Source of the DNA: Ipomoea triloba
Lineage: Eukaryota; Streptophyta; Magnoliopsida; Solanales; Convolvulaceae
Direction: 5' to 3'
Assembly (NCBI RefSeq): GCF_003576645.1
Contig: NC_044917.1
Span: forward strand, 2,684,156 to 2,748,155
Length of the DNA: 64,000 nt
Shown here: positions 49,672 through 62,960 of the stretch, one piece after another
How the letters are laid out: each line of letters begins with the position of its first letter
How positions within the stretch are numbered: the stretch's first letter is position 1
Program-made: the position numbers and the translations under genes
The notes under the pieces: model-generated
The model's input: only the letters and a program-made list of their open reading frames with translations
The model's database searches: none
Told to the model about the DNA's origin: nothing

Positions 49672-49730
<59 letters not shown>
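49672..49730. repeat. (AT)n microsatellite
   Basis: About 29 uninterrupted TA units just downstream of the GDSL gene that ends at 49807, likely within or next to its 3' UTR. Confidence 0.98.
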
Positions 49731-49734
<4 letters not shown>

Positions 49735-49806
49735 ACATAGGGAGAGGAATAACTAAGAGGGTCAACATAAACTAAACACATTTGACATGGATTATGATAA
49801 CTAAGA

Positions 49807-52247
49807 TTAAGCATTGGAATCCATAGCTAGGATGGTGCTAAGGTTCATGGGATGCATGTAAGTGTTGGATCCATTCATCATTTGATCAACAATTATTCTA
49901 TTAGCCTTTTCTGATGGATGGAATGCATCCCAAAATGCATATTCGTCTCTATTGGTGCACAAGTGAGACAATGGTGTGCATAGTCCCACCCCATTATACG
50001 GTCCTTGTCCACAACATGCCACTTGAGACGTCACGAATCCTGTATGCAAATTTGAGACTTAATTAAATTAATATTTTATTTTAAATTTTTATGCAAGACT
50101 CATAATCAATACAATATATAGAAAAATGATATCATGAAATGACTTTAGACGGGAAGTTTAATACATACGTACCAAAAGCTTTAGGGTTAGTGATGAAATC
50201 CATGTGGATTTGGTGTGTATTGACAGCAAGGAAAGCATTGCAATTAATCTCCTTATTGAGACATTTGATTATTCGAGCGAGCTTAGGGTTGAACATGTAA
50301 GCTGCATTTTGTAGCTCTGATGCACATTTGCCATCTAAGCTATGCTGGGCAAGCTCCGCTGGCACGCACCCTAACGGTCCAGTTCCCGTAACCATCACCT
50401 TTCGAGCTCCCAAATCGTAGAGTCTCTATATATATGTTATTGAATGTAAAAGTGAACAATGGTATAACATTATGTATCAAGATGTTGCACATTAAGTCAC
50501 CATGCATTATTGAAAAAAATGGTTAATAAGTAGCCATTGCGCGATATGAATTTAAATAACAATTTTAATTTGACATAAGTAAATACTTGCAATTTCTCCT
50601 ATTAAGTGAGTTGGAAAACTAATCTGGCACCTTTACATGCCCAATAATTAGTGCAAGTATAAAATATATTTTTAGAATTGAGACTTGCGTTTCAATTTTC
50701 ATTGTTTCTTAAAGTAATTAATATTTAATGGGCGTGTATCAATCATGAGCAAGAGTACGTATATATTGACTATATCAATAAATTTAGTCAATATATACGT
50801 ACTCTTGGTCATGACCGAGATGAATGTCATAAATCTATTTTTAGACAATACATAATAGAACTTTATCAAAGAATAATCTATACAAATACACTTTAAAATA
50901 CTTGAAGAAAATAATTGATAAATGTGTGTTGATGAGGCCTTACAGAAGAAAAAAAAAGAAAGAAAGAAAGATCAAATGACATTTAAGCTACGTAATATAG
51001 TTTTATTTCTATAATATAATGGTAAAAGTTACCTTTAGAACTTTTTTGTATTCGGAGATGACGAAGTCAACGTAATTGGGAAGGGTGAATTGGCGAGACC
51101 TTGGCGAAAAGGGGATCAAATAATAGTTGTTGACGAAATCATTTCCGCCGAGGGTGATTAGAACAAGGGCATCATTCACCAGCTTCTTCGCCTTCTCGGC
51201 ACCAATCAATTTCGCCAATCTTTGTTGATATTCTGCGAAGTAGTCTAGCTGTTGGTAGATATTTATTATATTTACCTGCATTTTAAATTGAGATAAACAT
51301 ATTTATATATCATCCATCCACCATGCATATACAAAACATGATTAAGACAAAAAATAAGTTAGTTTATAAAAGTGAAATTAGTTCGTTTGAGTTATTTAAA
51401 TATGAAATTAAAATTAATTTAAACTATAGATGATAGAGATTATTATAGGCTTACGAATTGGATTCCAGTGTCATTCAATATGCCGACTCCGGCGGAAGCA
51501 AAATTGGCACCGACAAGAAGCTTTTGCCCATCGAGCTGTGGGTTCAAATACGGCATTGTTGGTTCCGATCCTAACTTTTCACCTAAATAATGAAATGAAA
51601 TATATATAAAACAAAACAAAAATCACATAAACAATTTTTTTTTATTTTTTTTGTTTCTGAATGCTATTGACTTTGTTACTACAGTAATACAGTGAGCGCC
51701 ACAACTATGCTACTTGACCACATCACCTTTTGACATTAGATTTAGAATATTAAGAATGATTTTATTTCAATTCTCTGGTTTCCTACCTCCAGAAAACGGA
51801 AAAAATAAAACAAAAATAAAAATCCGTCCGGGTCATAGGTAAAAAGGTCGGTCTTACGTAATTAACATGCATGGACTGAAAACGGTGGGTAGAAAAAACT
51901 CATAACCGGACGGGACGATAGAAAGTGGATTGAATTGGGCGATCGATCGGAACTTAACTGATAATGTCCGGGATGTTGAGGCCGTTGGAGAAACGGCCGG
52001 TGGGGCGGTGAGTGGGATAATCAATACCATAGGGGGGAGAATCGGCGCGGGCACTGGTGGCAAGGAAGTTGTTGTTGCCATTGTCGACCAACGAATCTCC
52101 GAACACGAAAAACGCGCGCCGCCCCTCCGCCACATCTGCGGCAAGCAACGCCGCCGAGAGGCCAAAAATCACCGCGAATTTGAGGAAGAAAGTTACAGCA
52201 GCGGCGCCCATATGTGTGTATAGTGTTACTGTGTTTAATTTCCCCAT
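49807..52247 (-). CDS. GDSL esterase/lipase, tandem copy A
   Basis: Five exons, 51959-52247, 51455-51582, 51033-51275, 50173-50425 and 49807-50039, encode 381 residues in phase. This is an SGNH/GDSL hydrolase expected to be secreted and to act on lipids or esters in the apoplast. Block I is [13 protein letters not shown] (nucleophile Ser52), block II surrounds Gly in GANFASAG, block III is GGNDFVNN (Asn184), and block V is DAFHPSE (Asp342, His345). The N-terminus is hydrophobic ([17 protein letters not shown]), a signal peptide. The start at 52247 is the first ATG after the TATA stretch and has G at -3 and +4. The in-frame ATG at 52211 lies closer to the hydrophobic core and is the alternative. 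Exon pattern and phases equal those of copy B. Confidence 0.93.
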
Positions 52248-52308
52248 GACCAATATAGTGTAACTAAGAACTCTAGTGAAGTGTGGGGAAAGGAGATCAT
52301 CAGAGGCG

Positions 52309-52322
52309 TATATATATATATA
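52309..52322 (-). promoter_or_regulatory. Probable TATA box of GDSL copy A
   Basis: A (TA)n stretch about 65 bp upstream of the chosen ATG. The distance suits a short leader. Confidence 0.5.
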
Positions 52323-52755
52323 CATAAAAGAGACGGAGCATATATGTAGTAATCAATGCATAGGACGGTTGTTTAGCAAAGGAGAGGGAGCTGGATGGGA
52401 AGATGATGGTATTAATTAATAATGGTGATTCTGGTTAAACCCAAATTAATGCATCCATTAAAATATTAAATTAAATCATTCAACTCCGATCAGAACAGAG
52501 TTTCCTTGTCTTAACTGGGGATTCAGTTGTGAAGCGTTTCTTAATTGGGTAGGTTGTAGTATATAGTGGTGGTGGATGGGGATGTATGATCCGCGGTGCG
52601 GTCATAATTTAGGCTACAAATTTGAGTGTCAACCCTAATAGTCAAAGTATATATATGACGCTTGCCTTCAAAGAAATGGTTGGATGAGTATAACATAATT
52701 GTCATATTTAAAGGTCATGTTTTGTTTTGTCCAGTATACACTCTCAGATACTAAA

Positions 52756-54198
52756 GGAAAAATCGTACTTTTGGTCCCTCAATTGTTGTCCGATCTGCAA
52801 TGTGATCCCCCATTGTCAATTTTAGGCAATTGGGTCCCTAATAGTCTTAAACCTTAGCCAATGTTGTCCTCCGGTAGATTTGACTCTAACCAGTGTTAAT
52901 ACCATGGACATTTAGGTAATTTCGCACCTTTTTTTTTAACCTTGGCTCTGACATGTGTTAAACACAGATTTACCCCCAATTTCCTCTTCCTCCTCCGTTG
53001 CTTTTTAGATTTGTCACTCATGGGAGGGTGTCCTCAGAGATTCTCACCTCCGGGAGGGGACCAACAAGAACTCACTCCTTCAACTGAATACCCCTTTGGG
53101 AAGCTCTTCTCATCGTATCTTGGCCTAATAGTGTGGCTGTTGCAGCAGATGGAGGAATGTTTTGGGGGGGAAGGGTTAGTAGTGTCGAGGAGAAGAATAT
53201 GTTCAGCCCAGATTTCTTGAATTATGCTTCCAAGTTCGAGCCAGCCGCCGGTCACTGGCGACCACGGCTGATTTTCAGTGACCAAACGTACACCAATTTC
53301 ACGTAATCCATCAGATAGATCAAGGATTCAGCAAACAAATAGGGAAAGTCGCCGGAGTAAAGTGTACCTGTTGTCCAGTCATTTTTAACAATATATTTTC
53401 ATGTTTATAAAATAAACCCAAAGTATATATATTAAATGATAGCCAAATTTCAATTTTCGGATTATCACTCTCCCTCCCAAGAGTCTTGCGTAGCTACTGC
53501 GAACCAGAGGACCAAACTGACGTGCCGTGTGGCGGACCGACGATGGAGTGAGGACATGCGGCTGACCAGCAGTGGCGTGAGGTCTCAATTGGAAGTAGGT
53601 TGGTATTCTCTTTTTAATTGGGTCGCAACCGGAAGCAGGTGGCCTGAGGTCGCAACCGGCTGCGGTTGCAGCTACGGCTGCGGCCTTTAATCTTCATCAT
53701 TATCTTATGCATTTAATGCATCCTAATGAGTGAATCTCTTTCTTTCGGTTATTGTTCTTTTTTATTCAATTTTTTTATGATAAATTTTTAGTTTCGATCT
53801 ATCTGTTTGTCAATTTGTATAAATCTTTGTCTTTTGAGTTGATTCTTGTGTTAATTGTTTCATAAAAGAACCCACATCCAGCATTGTGAAGTTGGTCTAA
53901 GCTTGATTTTATCAAATTGTTTTGGAGAATCTTTGAGGACACCCTCCGGTGAGTCACCCCTTTTTTTTCTAGGTGAAATGAACTTGGGTTAACACAGGTC
54001 AGAGCCAAAGGTAAAAAGAAAAGGGGTGTGAAATTACCTAAATGTCCATGGTATTAACACTGGTTAGAGCCAAATCTGACCGGAGGACAACATTGGCTAA
54101 GGTTTAAAACTATTAGGGACCCAATTGCCTAAAATTGACAATGGGGGATCACATTGCAGATCGGGCAACAATTGAGGGACCAAAAGTGCGATTTTCCC
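52756..54198. mobile_element. Non-autonomous MULE with long inverted ends
   Basis: A 9-bp direct repeat GATACTAAA (52747-52755 and 54199-54207) flanks a 1443-bp element. Its ends are inverted copies of each other starting GGRAAAATCG and extending about 290 bp (52756-53045 and 53910-54198), through ACTTTTGGTCCCTCAATTG, the GACATTTAGGTAATTTC block and GGAGGGTGTCCTC. Long TIRs and a 9-bp duplication define Mutator-like elements. The interior (about 53050-53905) has no transposase but includes moderately GC-rich stretches that may be captured host sequence. It separates the two GDSL genes. Confidence 0.93.
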
Positions 54199-54207
54199 GA
54201 TACTAAA

Positions 54208-55638
54208 TGACTAAAATATGTAAAAATTTGATAGTTAATGAATTTTTTTTTTTTGAAGATTAGTTAATGACATTATTATTAAATAAACATAAAATTAAAG
54301 TAGATAATTAATACAGTACAAATGTACAATTGATATAATCATTTTGGAAGGAGTGACAGGATATATACCTTCCCCATGCATTGATGATTCCTGTTTTCTA
54401 CAACCCATCTTAGGTATTAACTGCTACTTACCAGGCGTTAATGCATTGGACCATTGGTAACGTAATGCAGGTAATACCACCGTCACTGCCTCTCATACTT
54501 CAACGTTTCAAACACTGATCTCTATATATAATATAACACGACAATACAATTATCTTCCATCTTCAATTCATTAATTCAATCTAGTTAGGTTGAAGTTTTG
54601 TGATGACCGAAGCATCTGTAACATATTCAGACTTCCCCTGCTTAATTGTTGTGGCATGTTAACTTTAATTTATAGGAAATTTCGCAACTGTTATCCGAAT
54701 ATCCATGCATGTGGATAAATCAGTCTAGGTTATATATACTTGACCGATTCAAACTAAAAAGGGAAATAGACAAGTCATACATGGAGTTACCAAGCTAATT
54801 ATTCGACCAACTTAACTGGTGTTGTCTCGATATGGCATATTAACTTAATTCGTCAATGTGTTGAGTTATTACATGAACCTACACATATTTAAACTCTCAA
54901 ATAGTTATCTTGAATATGATTCCATCCATACTTAATTGAGTTAATTCATTATGTTAGACGCAAATACATAGCAGTATGTAAAAATAAAAATAGAAAACTT
55001 GCATATATTTGAAATCAAGGATTCAAGATGAACCACCCACCCTCCATGGCTCCATGTGATGATTGTGATCCATCCTCTCCAATTTGGGGTAAATGAACTT
55101 TGCCAGATTGCCATCATTGTAAATGTCCCCTGTTTTTTTGTTTTTTGTTTTTTTTTTTTTTTAAAGTCCTCCATTGTATTATTTATAATACGAGGAATGT
55201 GTTTCAGGATTGATTAATTATTAAACTATGGAGTCTGTTAGTTAACCGCAATCATAGTACACGATATAATGATTAATCCGTTAATTAATCAATTAATTAT
55301 AACAAGTCACAATAATACTCATAAATAAATTAGATTTTTGTTTTTGTAACATATATTAACTAAAAATCAATTCTCCAAAAAAATAAATGTTTGGATAATT
55401 ATTTCTCCGAAACCTTGAACTACAAATTGACAAAGTTGCCACAAACCTTAAAAGCAACTAAACATCACTCACGGAATACAGAGTATACATATAGTTATAC
55501 ATTTATAACGATGAATCATACATAACTCTACTTAATATAATATATATAAATCTAATGGCAAAACAAGATGATCCACAATCACAATAAAACAAACAATAAT
55601 ACTGAGGATTAACACCGCCGCGGCAGCATGGCTGATTA
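54208..55638. other. Intergenic between MULE and GDSL copy B
   Basis: AT-rich. I see no gene. The last part should be the 3' UTR of GDSL copy B. A T-rich run lies at 55130-55163. Confidence 0.45.
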
Positions 55639-57372
55639 TTAGGTCCTCCTGGAATCCAACTCCATGACGGCAGTGAGATTCATGGGATGCATATACTCCG
55701 AGGTTCCGGTCAGGATCTGCTGCACAATAATCCTGCTTGCCCTTTCCGTCGGATGGAATGCATCCCAGAATGCAAATATGTTCCTGTCTGGGCACAAGTT
55801 GGACAGCGCTGTGCATAGCCCGATCCCGTTGTACAGACCTTGTCCACAACATGCTATCCTTGATGTCACGAATCCTATAAATGCACCATAGACAGATTAA
55901 GGTATGAATATAATCTGACTATAATGTAAACTGGTCAAATTAAATTAAATTCGTGTAGAAATAAACTCCAACTAAGTTGATCATGCTGGTGATTTAGTAA
56001 ACATAAGGTTACAAACTTTTAGCAGTAACAGTCTATTAACCTTGACTTGAGCAAAAAGAGTAAATCTGTTTAATTACCGTATGCTCGGGGGTTGGAGATA
56101 AAGTCCATGTTCATTTGGAAAGTGTTGGCAGCAATGAAAACATCGGCGCCGAGCTCGTTGTTGAGTTCCGCAATTAGCTGACGCAGCTGGGGGTTGTACA
56201 AGTTGGCAGCCCGTTGCAGTTCCAATGCACACACCCCTGTTGGGCTCCTCTGCGCCAGCTCTGACGGCACGCACCCTAGTGGTCCTGTTCCTGTCACCAG
56301 CACCCTTCTGGCTCCCAAATCATACATTTTCTGCATCACAAGTAGTCATTTTTCACACTAATTATAACCAAGATAGTGAGATACTACTCACAAGTCACAA
56401 GGCATTATTAGATGAAAAAAAAAAGAGTTTAAACTGGGAGTCATCCTAACTAAGTTGGTCAGATTTTTGATTTGGTAACTATGATTTTCTAAGTTCAGTA
56501 TTCTTAGTCTGAGCACAAAGAGTGATTTACTCAGTGCACACCATCAGATAGTGGTTATATATTGAAAAAAAAAAGAGTTTATAATGATTACCTGAAGAAT
56601 TTTGCGGTACTCAGAAATGAGGTAGCGAACGTAGTCAGGAAGGGAGAACTGACGAGATCTTGCGGAGTATGGAACCAAGTAGTAGTTGTTAACGAAATCG
56701 TTTCCACCGAGGGTGATTAGCACCAGAGCGTCGTTGACCAGCTGCCGCGTCCCTTCTGCCCCGATAAGTTGACTCACACGCATCTGATACTGTTCGAAGT
56801 ACTCCAATTGTTTCCCAATATGGATTATGTTCAACTGCAAGTCAAGATTTTGTAATAAGTTTACCATATCCATATAAAAATTTAAATTGATAGTAAAATC
56901 GCACCAAACAAAATTACATACAAATTGAAAGCCAGTGTCATTGAGGATGCCAACTCCAGCAGAAGCAAAGTTGGCTCCTCCGAGCAGCCTGTCCCCTTTC
57001 AGCATTGGGCTCAGATACGGCTCTGCAACCGCCAATCCCAACCGCTCACCTAAAAAATGCCAAAAATAAAAAATAAAATGTAACCAACATATATAACTAA
57101 CATAACATAATATAAATGTATAGTCTAACTATCAGTTTAAACTCACTAATGATATCAGGAATGCTGAGGCCGTTGGAGAATCGGCCGGTGGGGCGATGAG
57201 TCGGGTAGTCAATGCCATAAGGCGGCGAGTCGGCCCGGGCAGTGGTGGCTAGGTAATCGTTGTTGCCATTATCCACAAGCGAATCGCCGAACACGAAGAA
57301 CGCCCGAGCCTCCGCCGACGGAGCCACAATCAGAAGCAGCAGGGCGAGAACACCAACACCGTAACCGGCCAT
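55639..57372 (-). CDS. GDSL esterase/lipase, tandem copy B
   Basis: Five exons, 57147-57372, 56922-57049, 56592-56834, 56078-56330 and 55639-55874, encode 361 residues in phase. Three of the exons have exactly the lengths found in copy A (128, 243 and 253 bp) and all intron phases agree. A signal peptide ([17 protein letters not shown]) precedes [12 protein letters not shown] (Ser31). GGNDFVNN carries Asn163, and DAFHPTE carries Asp321 and His324, completing an SGNH hydrolase. Closely related to copy A through [20 protein letters not shown] and [13 protein letters not shown], so the two arose by tandem duplication. It is expected to be secreted; substrate unknown. Confidence 0.95.
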
Positions 57373-57431
57373 GATACAACTATAGTACTATGTTGTATTG
57401 AGAGAGATCCTATGAGAGAAGGAGTGATCTG

Positions 57432-57457
57432 TGTTGTGTTGTGTTGTGTTGTGGTCT
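57432..57457. repeat. (GTGTT)n microsatellite in GDSL copy B leader
   Basis: Four to five GTGTT units about 60-85 bp upstream of the ATG, in the predicted 5' UTR. Confidence 0.85.
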
Positions 57458-57489
57458 GATGCTCTGCAAGTGTAACGCGGAGGAGATCC

Positions 57490-57497
57490 TTATATAC
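57490..57497 (-). promoter_or_regulatory. Probable TATA box of GDSL copy B
   Basis: TATATAAG read on the minus strand, about 120 bp upstream of the ATG, in a less AT-rich context than the surrounding DNA. Confidence 0.6.
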
Positions 57498-57815
57498 AAG
57501 GGGATGGAGGTGAGTATTGCGTGATCGGAGTGTGTGCAAAACTCCCGCATTGTACAGAGTTTGGTGGAGTGTCGGAGGCAAATCGAAGCCATTAATTGCG
57601 GCCGATTCTACCATGGACCACTTGTTCAACTCAGACCTCCAAAACTGCAGTAATTCCTGCACTTGTGAAGGGATGGTTATTTGTTTCAGAGAATAAGAAG
57701 AAAAATGAAGTTATGTATCTTACAGAAAAAAAGTAATTAATTGTTTGTACTTTCTGCTCTGTATATTCTTCATTCAATTCTTCAATTAACATAGTGGATA
57801 AATTTTATACTAATC

Positions 57816-58934
57816 AAATTTCATTTTTACTTTCTATTCTAATTTCGACAGAAGTAGTTGGAATGATGTTTTAAAAACTGTTGCATTACGCTTTGATCTA
57901 TTGCCGTCCTTGATATGTGTTTTGGGTAAAACCCTCTTATAACCTTAGTGGAAATTACAAAGAGTCTAAATCATGATAAGTACGGTTGTCTATAGTTGAT
58001 TGGTTTAGACTTTTTATACAGAATCAAACTTTGAAACTCTATACGTGATATATAACAAGCTATCCACTGCATTACACTTATCTTGTTTGTATTAGGATTC
58101 AACTCTTAATTATTTGTTTTCAAAAAAAAAAAAACTCTTAATTATTTATTTATTACTTAAGTCACTTCGAATTATTAAAAAAAATCTTCTTCATATTTTT
58201 TTTATTGTTATTCGTGAAATAATAATTTTATAAAATTGTGATATATGAAAATGATAAAACTATCATTGTATTATAAATTAAATGTTTGTTTCAAACTCAT
58301 CAAAATATGTTAAAACATAAAAAGTACTCCCAACCCAATTGCTAAATGATGGTTTTGAATATTATGTAATAGAGAGGATAAGAAATCATAGAGATACTAT
58401 TTATTGCATGTTACTATACTTTTATTGTTTTTATTATTTTAAATTTATATCCTGACATTTGACAAAGAAAATGAAATGAAAATTAATGTGACACTCAATA
58501 ATATAAAGTTTTCTAATGCACAAAAAAATTAAATCAATATACTACGGAGTATAAAGGAACCCAACAAATAAAAAAAAAAAATAGTTCCTTACTCTTATAT
58601 ATGTCACTCTAAGACATTAATTGTTATTTTTTATTCCGTATTTTCAAAAAAATTTAACATTTATTTTTTCTAAAATTGATAGCCAAAATGACTGGTTACA
58701 TATAGTTAAAGCAAGAACAAATTTTTTTATTTTAAAAAAGAAATACAAGACATCGAGATAACACTAAAAATAAACTAACAATTTATTATCCACAAGAACT
58801 TATTTGACAAACGAATGCCCAGCGTGTCTATAACCAAATATCGTCTCAAAGACCGGGGAGTCCGCTACATTAAATTATCGTAAATCCTAATAACCCAAGC
58901 TAAGTTGCGCAACATGAATATAATAAAATATACA

Positions 58935-58986
<52 letters not shown>

Positions 58987-60779
58987 TGAAATTATACCTC
59001 TAATACATACACATATATAAACTTTCTTTATCCATGCAAACGGCCCCAACCTAAAAGCACTAGTTTATGAGAATCCCTCAACTACATGCAAGATTTATTG
59101 GTCACCATCATCTATCATGGCTCTTTTCGTATGCAACTAAAATTCCATTAATATTACAAATGTGCAATCATTATCATGTATCAAATTAAAGCTAGAAAGT
59201 ATTTGTGTTTAATGTGAAACTTTATATATGGAGTATATATCTATTGAGAAGATTAGGACGGGTGGTATTATACATATGTTATCAATTATTATTAGTATTT
59301 GTGGATTGTGATGTTGATAACCGACCAAGATTCTTATTAAATTATGCAAAAAAGAGGCTATTAATGAAAGATCAATTTCAAACATCATGGATCATATATT
59401 ATATGATGTTAGATTGTTATTAAAGTGATTGATAACTGATAAGTACCAGCCAAATTCATCATTGTCACATTCGCGTGGGTTCCTTTGATTATGATTTTTA
59501 GTAATTAATATACATCCTCTTTTTGGGTGCCACAAATTCATCAACATTTGAGATTAGTTGCATGCATATATGTCACATATATAACAATTTCATTTTTAGT
59601 TTCTATTCTAATTTCCTAACGTGATGGGCCAAAAATGGCTGGAATGATGTTCTAAAAACAGTTGTATTATATTTTAATTTACGAAAAAATCTACAACCAT
59701 TACATAAATGTATGTTTTAAGTGAAATTCGCTTTATGACTCCAGCTGACAAAAATAAAAATAGAGGTGAACCAACCGACTCAAACAAATAAGGTCAATAG
59801 ACAACTATCAATGAATAGAACTTATAGAAAAATCGAAGGTGTAACCTTTTTAAAAAGTTACTCCGATCAGTCATATTTATTGTTTCTAAAACTAATAACC
59901 ATAATGACTAGTGTTTTCAAGAACCATTTTTTTTTACCTCATACTTTTTTAAAAAATAATAATAATAAAATCAACAAGAGATCGAGAGAACACCCAAAAT
60001 AAACTAGCTATTCATTCTCCACAAGAACTTATTTGGCAAGAGGAATACCTTAATTACGTGTCCGTAACCAAGCATTGTCTCCAATTCAAAACAGGAGAGT
60101 CACATTAAACGTAACACTTAATTCCCGATACAAACTAAGTAACGGGACAAGACTATAAAAAAAATATATACACGTATATTGCATGGAATGATATCTCTAA
60201 TACATGCATATAATCTTTCTTTATCCATGCATACGGCCCCAACCTAAAAGCAATAGTTTGTGAGAATCCCCCAACTACATGCAAGATTTATTGGTCACCA
60301 TCATCATGGCTCTTTTGCTATGCAACTAAATATTACAAATGTGCAATCATTATCATATATCAAAACTAGAAAGAATTCGTGTCTAATATGAGGCTTTATG
60401 CCTTTATATATATTAATTAACAAGATTATGACGGGTGGCATTATATATATGTTGTCAATCATCATCATCGGTGTTTATGAATTATGATGTTGATGACTGA
60501 CCAAGATTCTTATTAATTTGTGCAAAAGAGGCTATTAATGAAATATCAGTTTCAAACATCATTGATCATATATAATATGTTGTTAGATTGTTATCAAAGT
60601 GATTGATAAGTAGTAGGAGTCAAATTAGACATCGTTTTAGTGGGCATATTCATCATTGTCACATTCGTATTGATTCCTTTTATTTTGATTTTTAGTAATT
60701 AATATGCATCCCTTTTTAGGGTGTCACAAATCCACCAACATTTGAGTTTAGTTGCATGCATATATGTCATATATATAAC
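57816..60779 (+). repeat. Diverged direct tandem duplication of non-coding DNA
   Basis: Copy 1 (about 57816-59584) and copy 2 (about 59585-60779) run in the same order. Shared blocks include the opening TCTATTCTAATTTC, CCACAAGAACTTATTTG, CTTTCTTTATCCATGCA, ACATGCAAGATTTATTGG, GGTCACCATCATC and TAGTTGCATGCATATATGTC at the end. Copy 2 is shorter, with deletions in its first third and without the TA microsatellite. Small indels break every frame, so it is not protein-coding. Confidence 0.85.
58937..58982. repeat. (AT)n microsatellite
   Basis: About 23 TA units inside copy 1 of the tandem duplication, absent from the matching place in copy 2. Confidence 0.98.
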
Positions 60780-62649
60780 AAGATATCATGCATGTTTGCC
60801 CTGAAAAGGTGATCAATTGTGTTATATATTATTGACATACATAATTAAAAGTCACGTTTGCACAAATTTGATTATTATTGTCAATACCTTGATTGAGTTC
60901 ATTGCATAAGATTTTCCTAATGCAATTTATTACCTCTCTTGTGTAGTCCGTGAACTATTACACATAAGCAATATATCATGTATGAAGATTATATATATAT
61001 CACGTGACATGATGGTTCATGATTAATTTATAATTTAGTTATTAAATTCACTAATAGTCATTAATACGAATGGTTCATGTACCAACAATTAATAGTGATA
61101 AACTCTTAATTTTTTACGGGACAAACAACTAAATTAATATATGTACGTACCACAAAGATTTTTATTTTTTATTTTTTTATTAGTACCAACTTCTATATTT
61201 CCTTCCATGGCTCTTGGGACATTCATAAATATCTCTTTCCATTTACCATGCATATAGTACGATAGTTATCAGTTAGTTGTATATATATATATATGAAGAA
61301 AGTAACACATGAAAAAAATGCATTGACTCCTCATATAATTTATATCTCCTTTTTTAATATGGTTTGTTTATTTATCCGGTGCAGTTTGATGACTACAATA
61401 ATAGGGTTTACCAATGCACATCGTCTGATAGTGACTGCAGATTTTTCTTATCACCGAAAAACATGAAGTGTGTATAATTAAGCAGAATAAACGAGATAAT
61501 CTTGTCCATGTATATGAAAAAACGTTTTTAGGAAAGTCACTCTGAATGAAATTTAACTAAAACTCGATTGTATTAATCTTATCTTGCTAGATGCGTTGTT
61601 GAAAGAGTGATAGGCTAGGAAGTGTGGGGAGGGAAGAATTGAAGCTAATGCAGCTGGCAGGCATGTGAGGTGAATAGATGATGTGGGGTTACAGTTCAGC
61701 TACCTTGGGAGGTGCTTTCAAGTACTTTGTGAATTGGTTTATTTTCAGATCCAAAATAGGTATATCAATCGCACCTACTCCTTCATGCCTTTACCACTGC
61801 AATTAATTCCCACAATATAATTGGTTGCACTGTACTTACTGCACATTCCTTCTGGTCTTTACGAACATCGAAGATGATCATATCATTGCTCCCCTCAGAT
61901 CAATCTCCGATATACTATTTTAATTTATCCGCAAGCTGAATGCTTCCCATACTATATTTTTTATGAAAAAAATTCATAATCATTACTCGTTTATTAGGTA
62001 AATTTTATTTATGTGTAATAGTTTCTTCTTAAAATGTTGAATCTTCAATTTCAAGAGCCCCGCGCTCCGACTCGACAGAGCATCTATGATGATGTAAATT
62101 ATGGTAACTCAGTTGAACAGAGGGGACTTGATCCCTGGTATTGCTCATGTATAATAGTTTGCAAATTATACCAGAGGGGTAAATCACGCTTGGAATACTT
62201 TTGTAGAAATTTTGTTGGTTAGTTAATCAAGTGTGAATTATTGAAGGCAGTTTGCATACAGTATAACTGAGGCTAAGGTCCTATTTTTTTTCTTCTTTAA
62301 TTTTAAGTTGAAATGACACATTCTCATTGGTTGTGATAATACCTAGAATTAGTGTTAAATACCAGTTTTTTTTTTTTTTCTACTTTCGAAAGCATAATTA
62401 GTATTTTTTTGATGTATAAATTGTAATGCCAAACATGTCAAATCAAAATTAAGGCGTATCCCCACGGCCTCTCAAATTAGCTTCGATCGCTACCCAATTG
62501 TGTAGGCTCATAAATCCAAATTACAGTATGATGAAAATGACATGGTCTCTAAGCCTTGTTACTTTGGTGTCCACTGAAATTAAAGCACACTTAATGTTAG
62601 AACAAAATAGCAAAAAAGGCCCTTGAAAGTGGATTCAGGTTCGGGTCAA
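60780..62649. other. Intergenic, no gene seen
   Basis: AT-rich with one less AT-rich patch at 61590-61760. No reading frame, RNA gene or repeat I can support. Confidence 0.4.
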
Positions 62650-62960
62650 CGTGGATTCATGTTTTGTGGTACAAATATATGTGCGACCCATTTTTAATTT
62701 GGTTCAAGTTAACGTGGATTCAGGTTCTTAGTAGAGAGACAAAGACATTGATACATTGTACGCTCAAAACGGATAATGAATGAATGAGAAATTGATTATT
62801 AAAGTAGACCTATTTGAGTTGAAAAATGAATGTGTAAAAACTTATAAGTAGCATTTGTCCCACATAAGAAAAAGAATGGGATTTGCACCACTATATATGC
62901 AAGATCTTTTAGAGCAATGTTGAATTGTATAGCATGAAAAAATTTTATTGGGCAAGGGTA
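62650..62960 (+). repeat. Dispersed repeat, copy 2
   Basis: Partner of 4545-4860, same orientation, about 58 kb away. A short phrase (GTNAACGTGGATTCAGGTT type) is also duplicated inside it at about 62643 and 62709. The copies are clearly diverged. Confidence 0.75.

Noticed and set aside
53034..53285. MULE-internal ORFs as genes
   Set aside because: Short, overlapping the TIR and not recognised; at most captured fragments.
61600..61760. Possible microRNA locus around CAGCTGGCAGGCATGTGAGG
   Set aside because: I found no convincing paired arm and no match to a known plant microRNA family.
62034..62222. 62-codon plus ORF
   Set aside because: No upstream promoter, no family resemblance and isolated in repeat-rich DNA; consistent with chance.
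4545..62960. The repeat pair as the two LTRs of one giant retrotransposon
   Set aside because: The DNA between them is a series of ordinary host genes with conserved structure. The copies are also too diverged and lack LTR ends.
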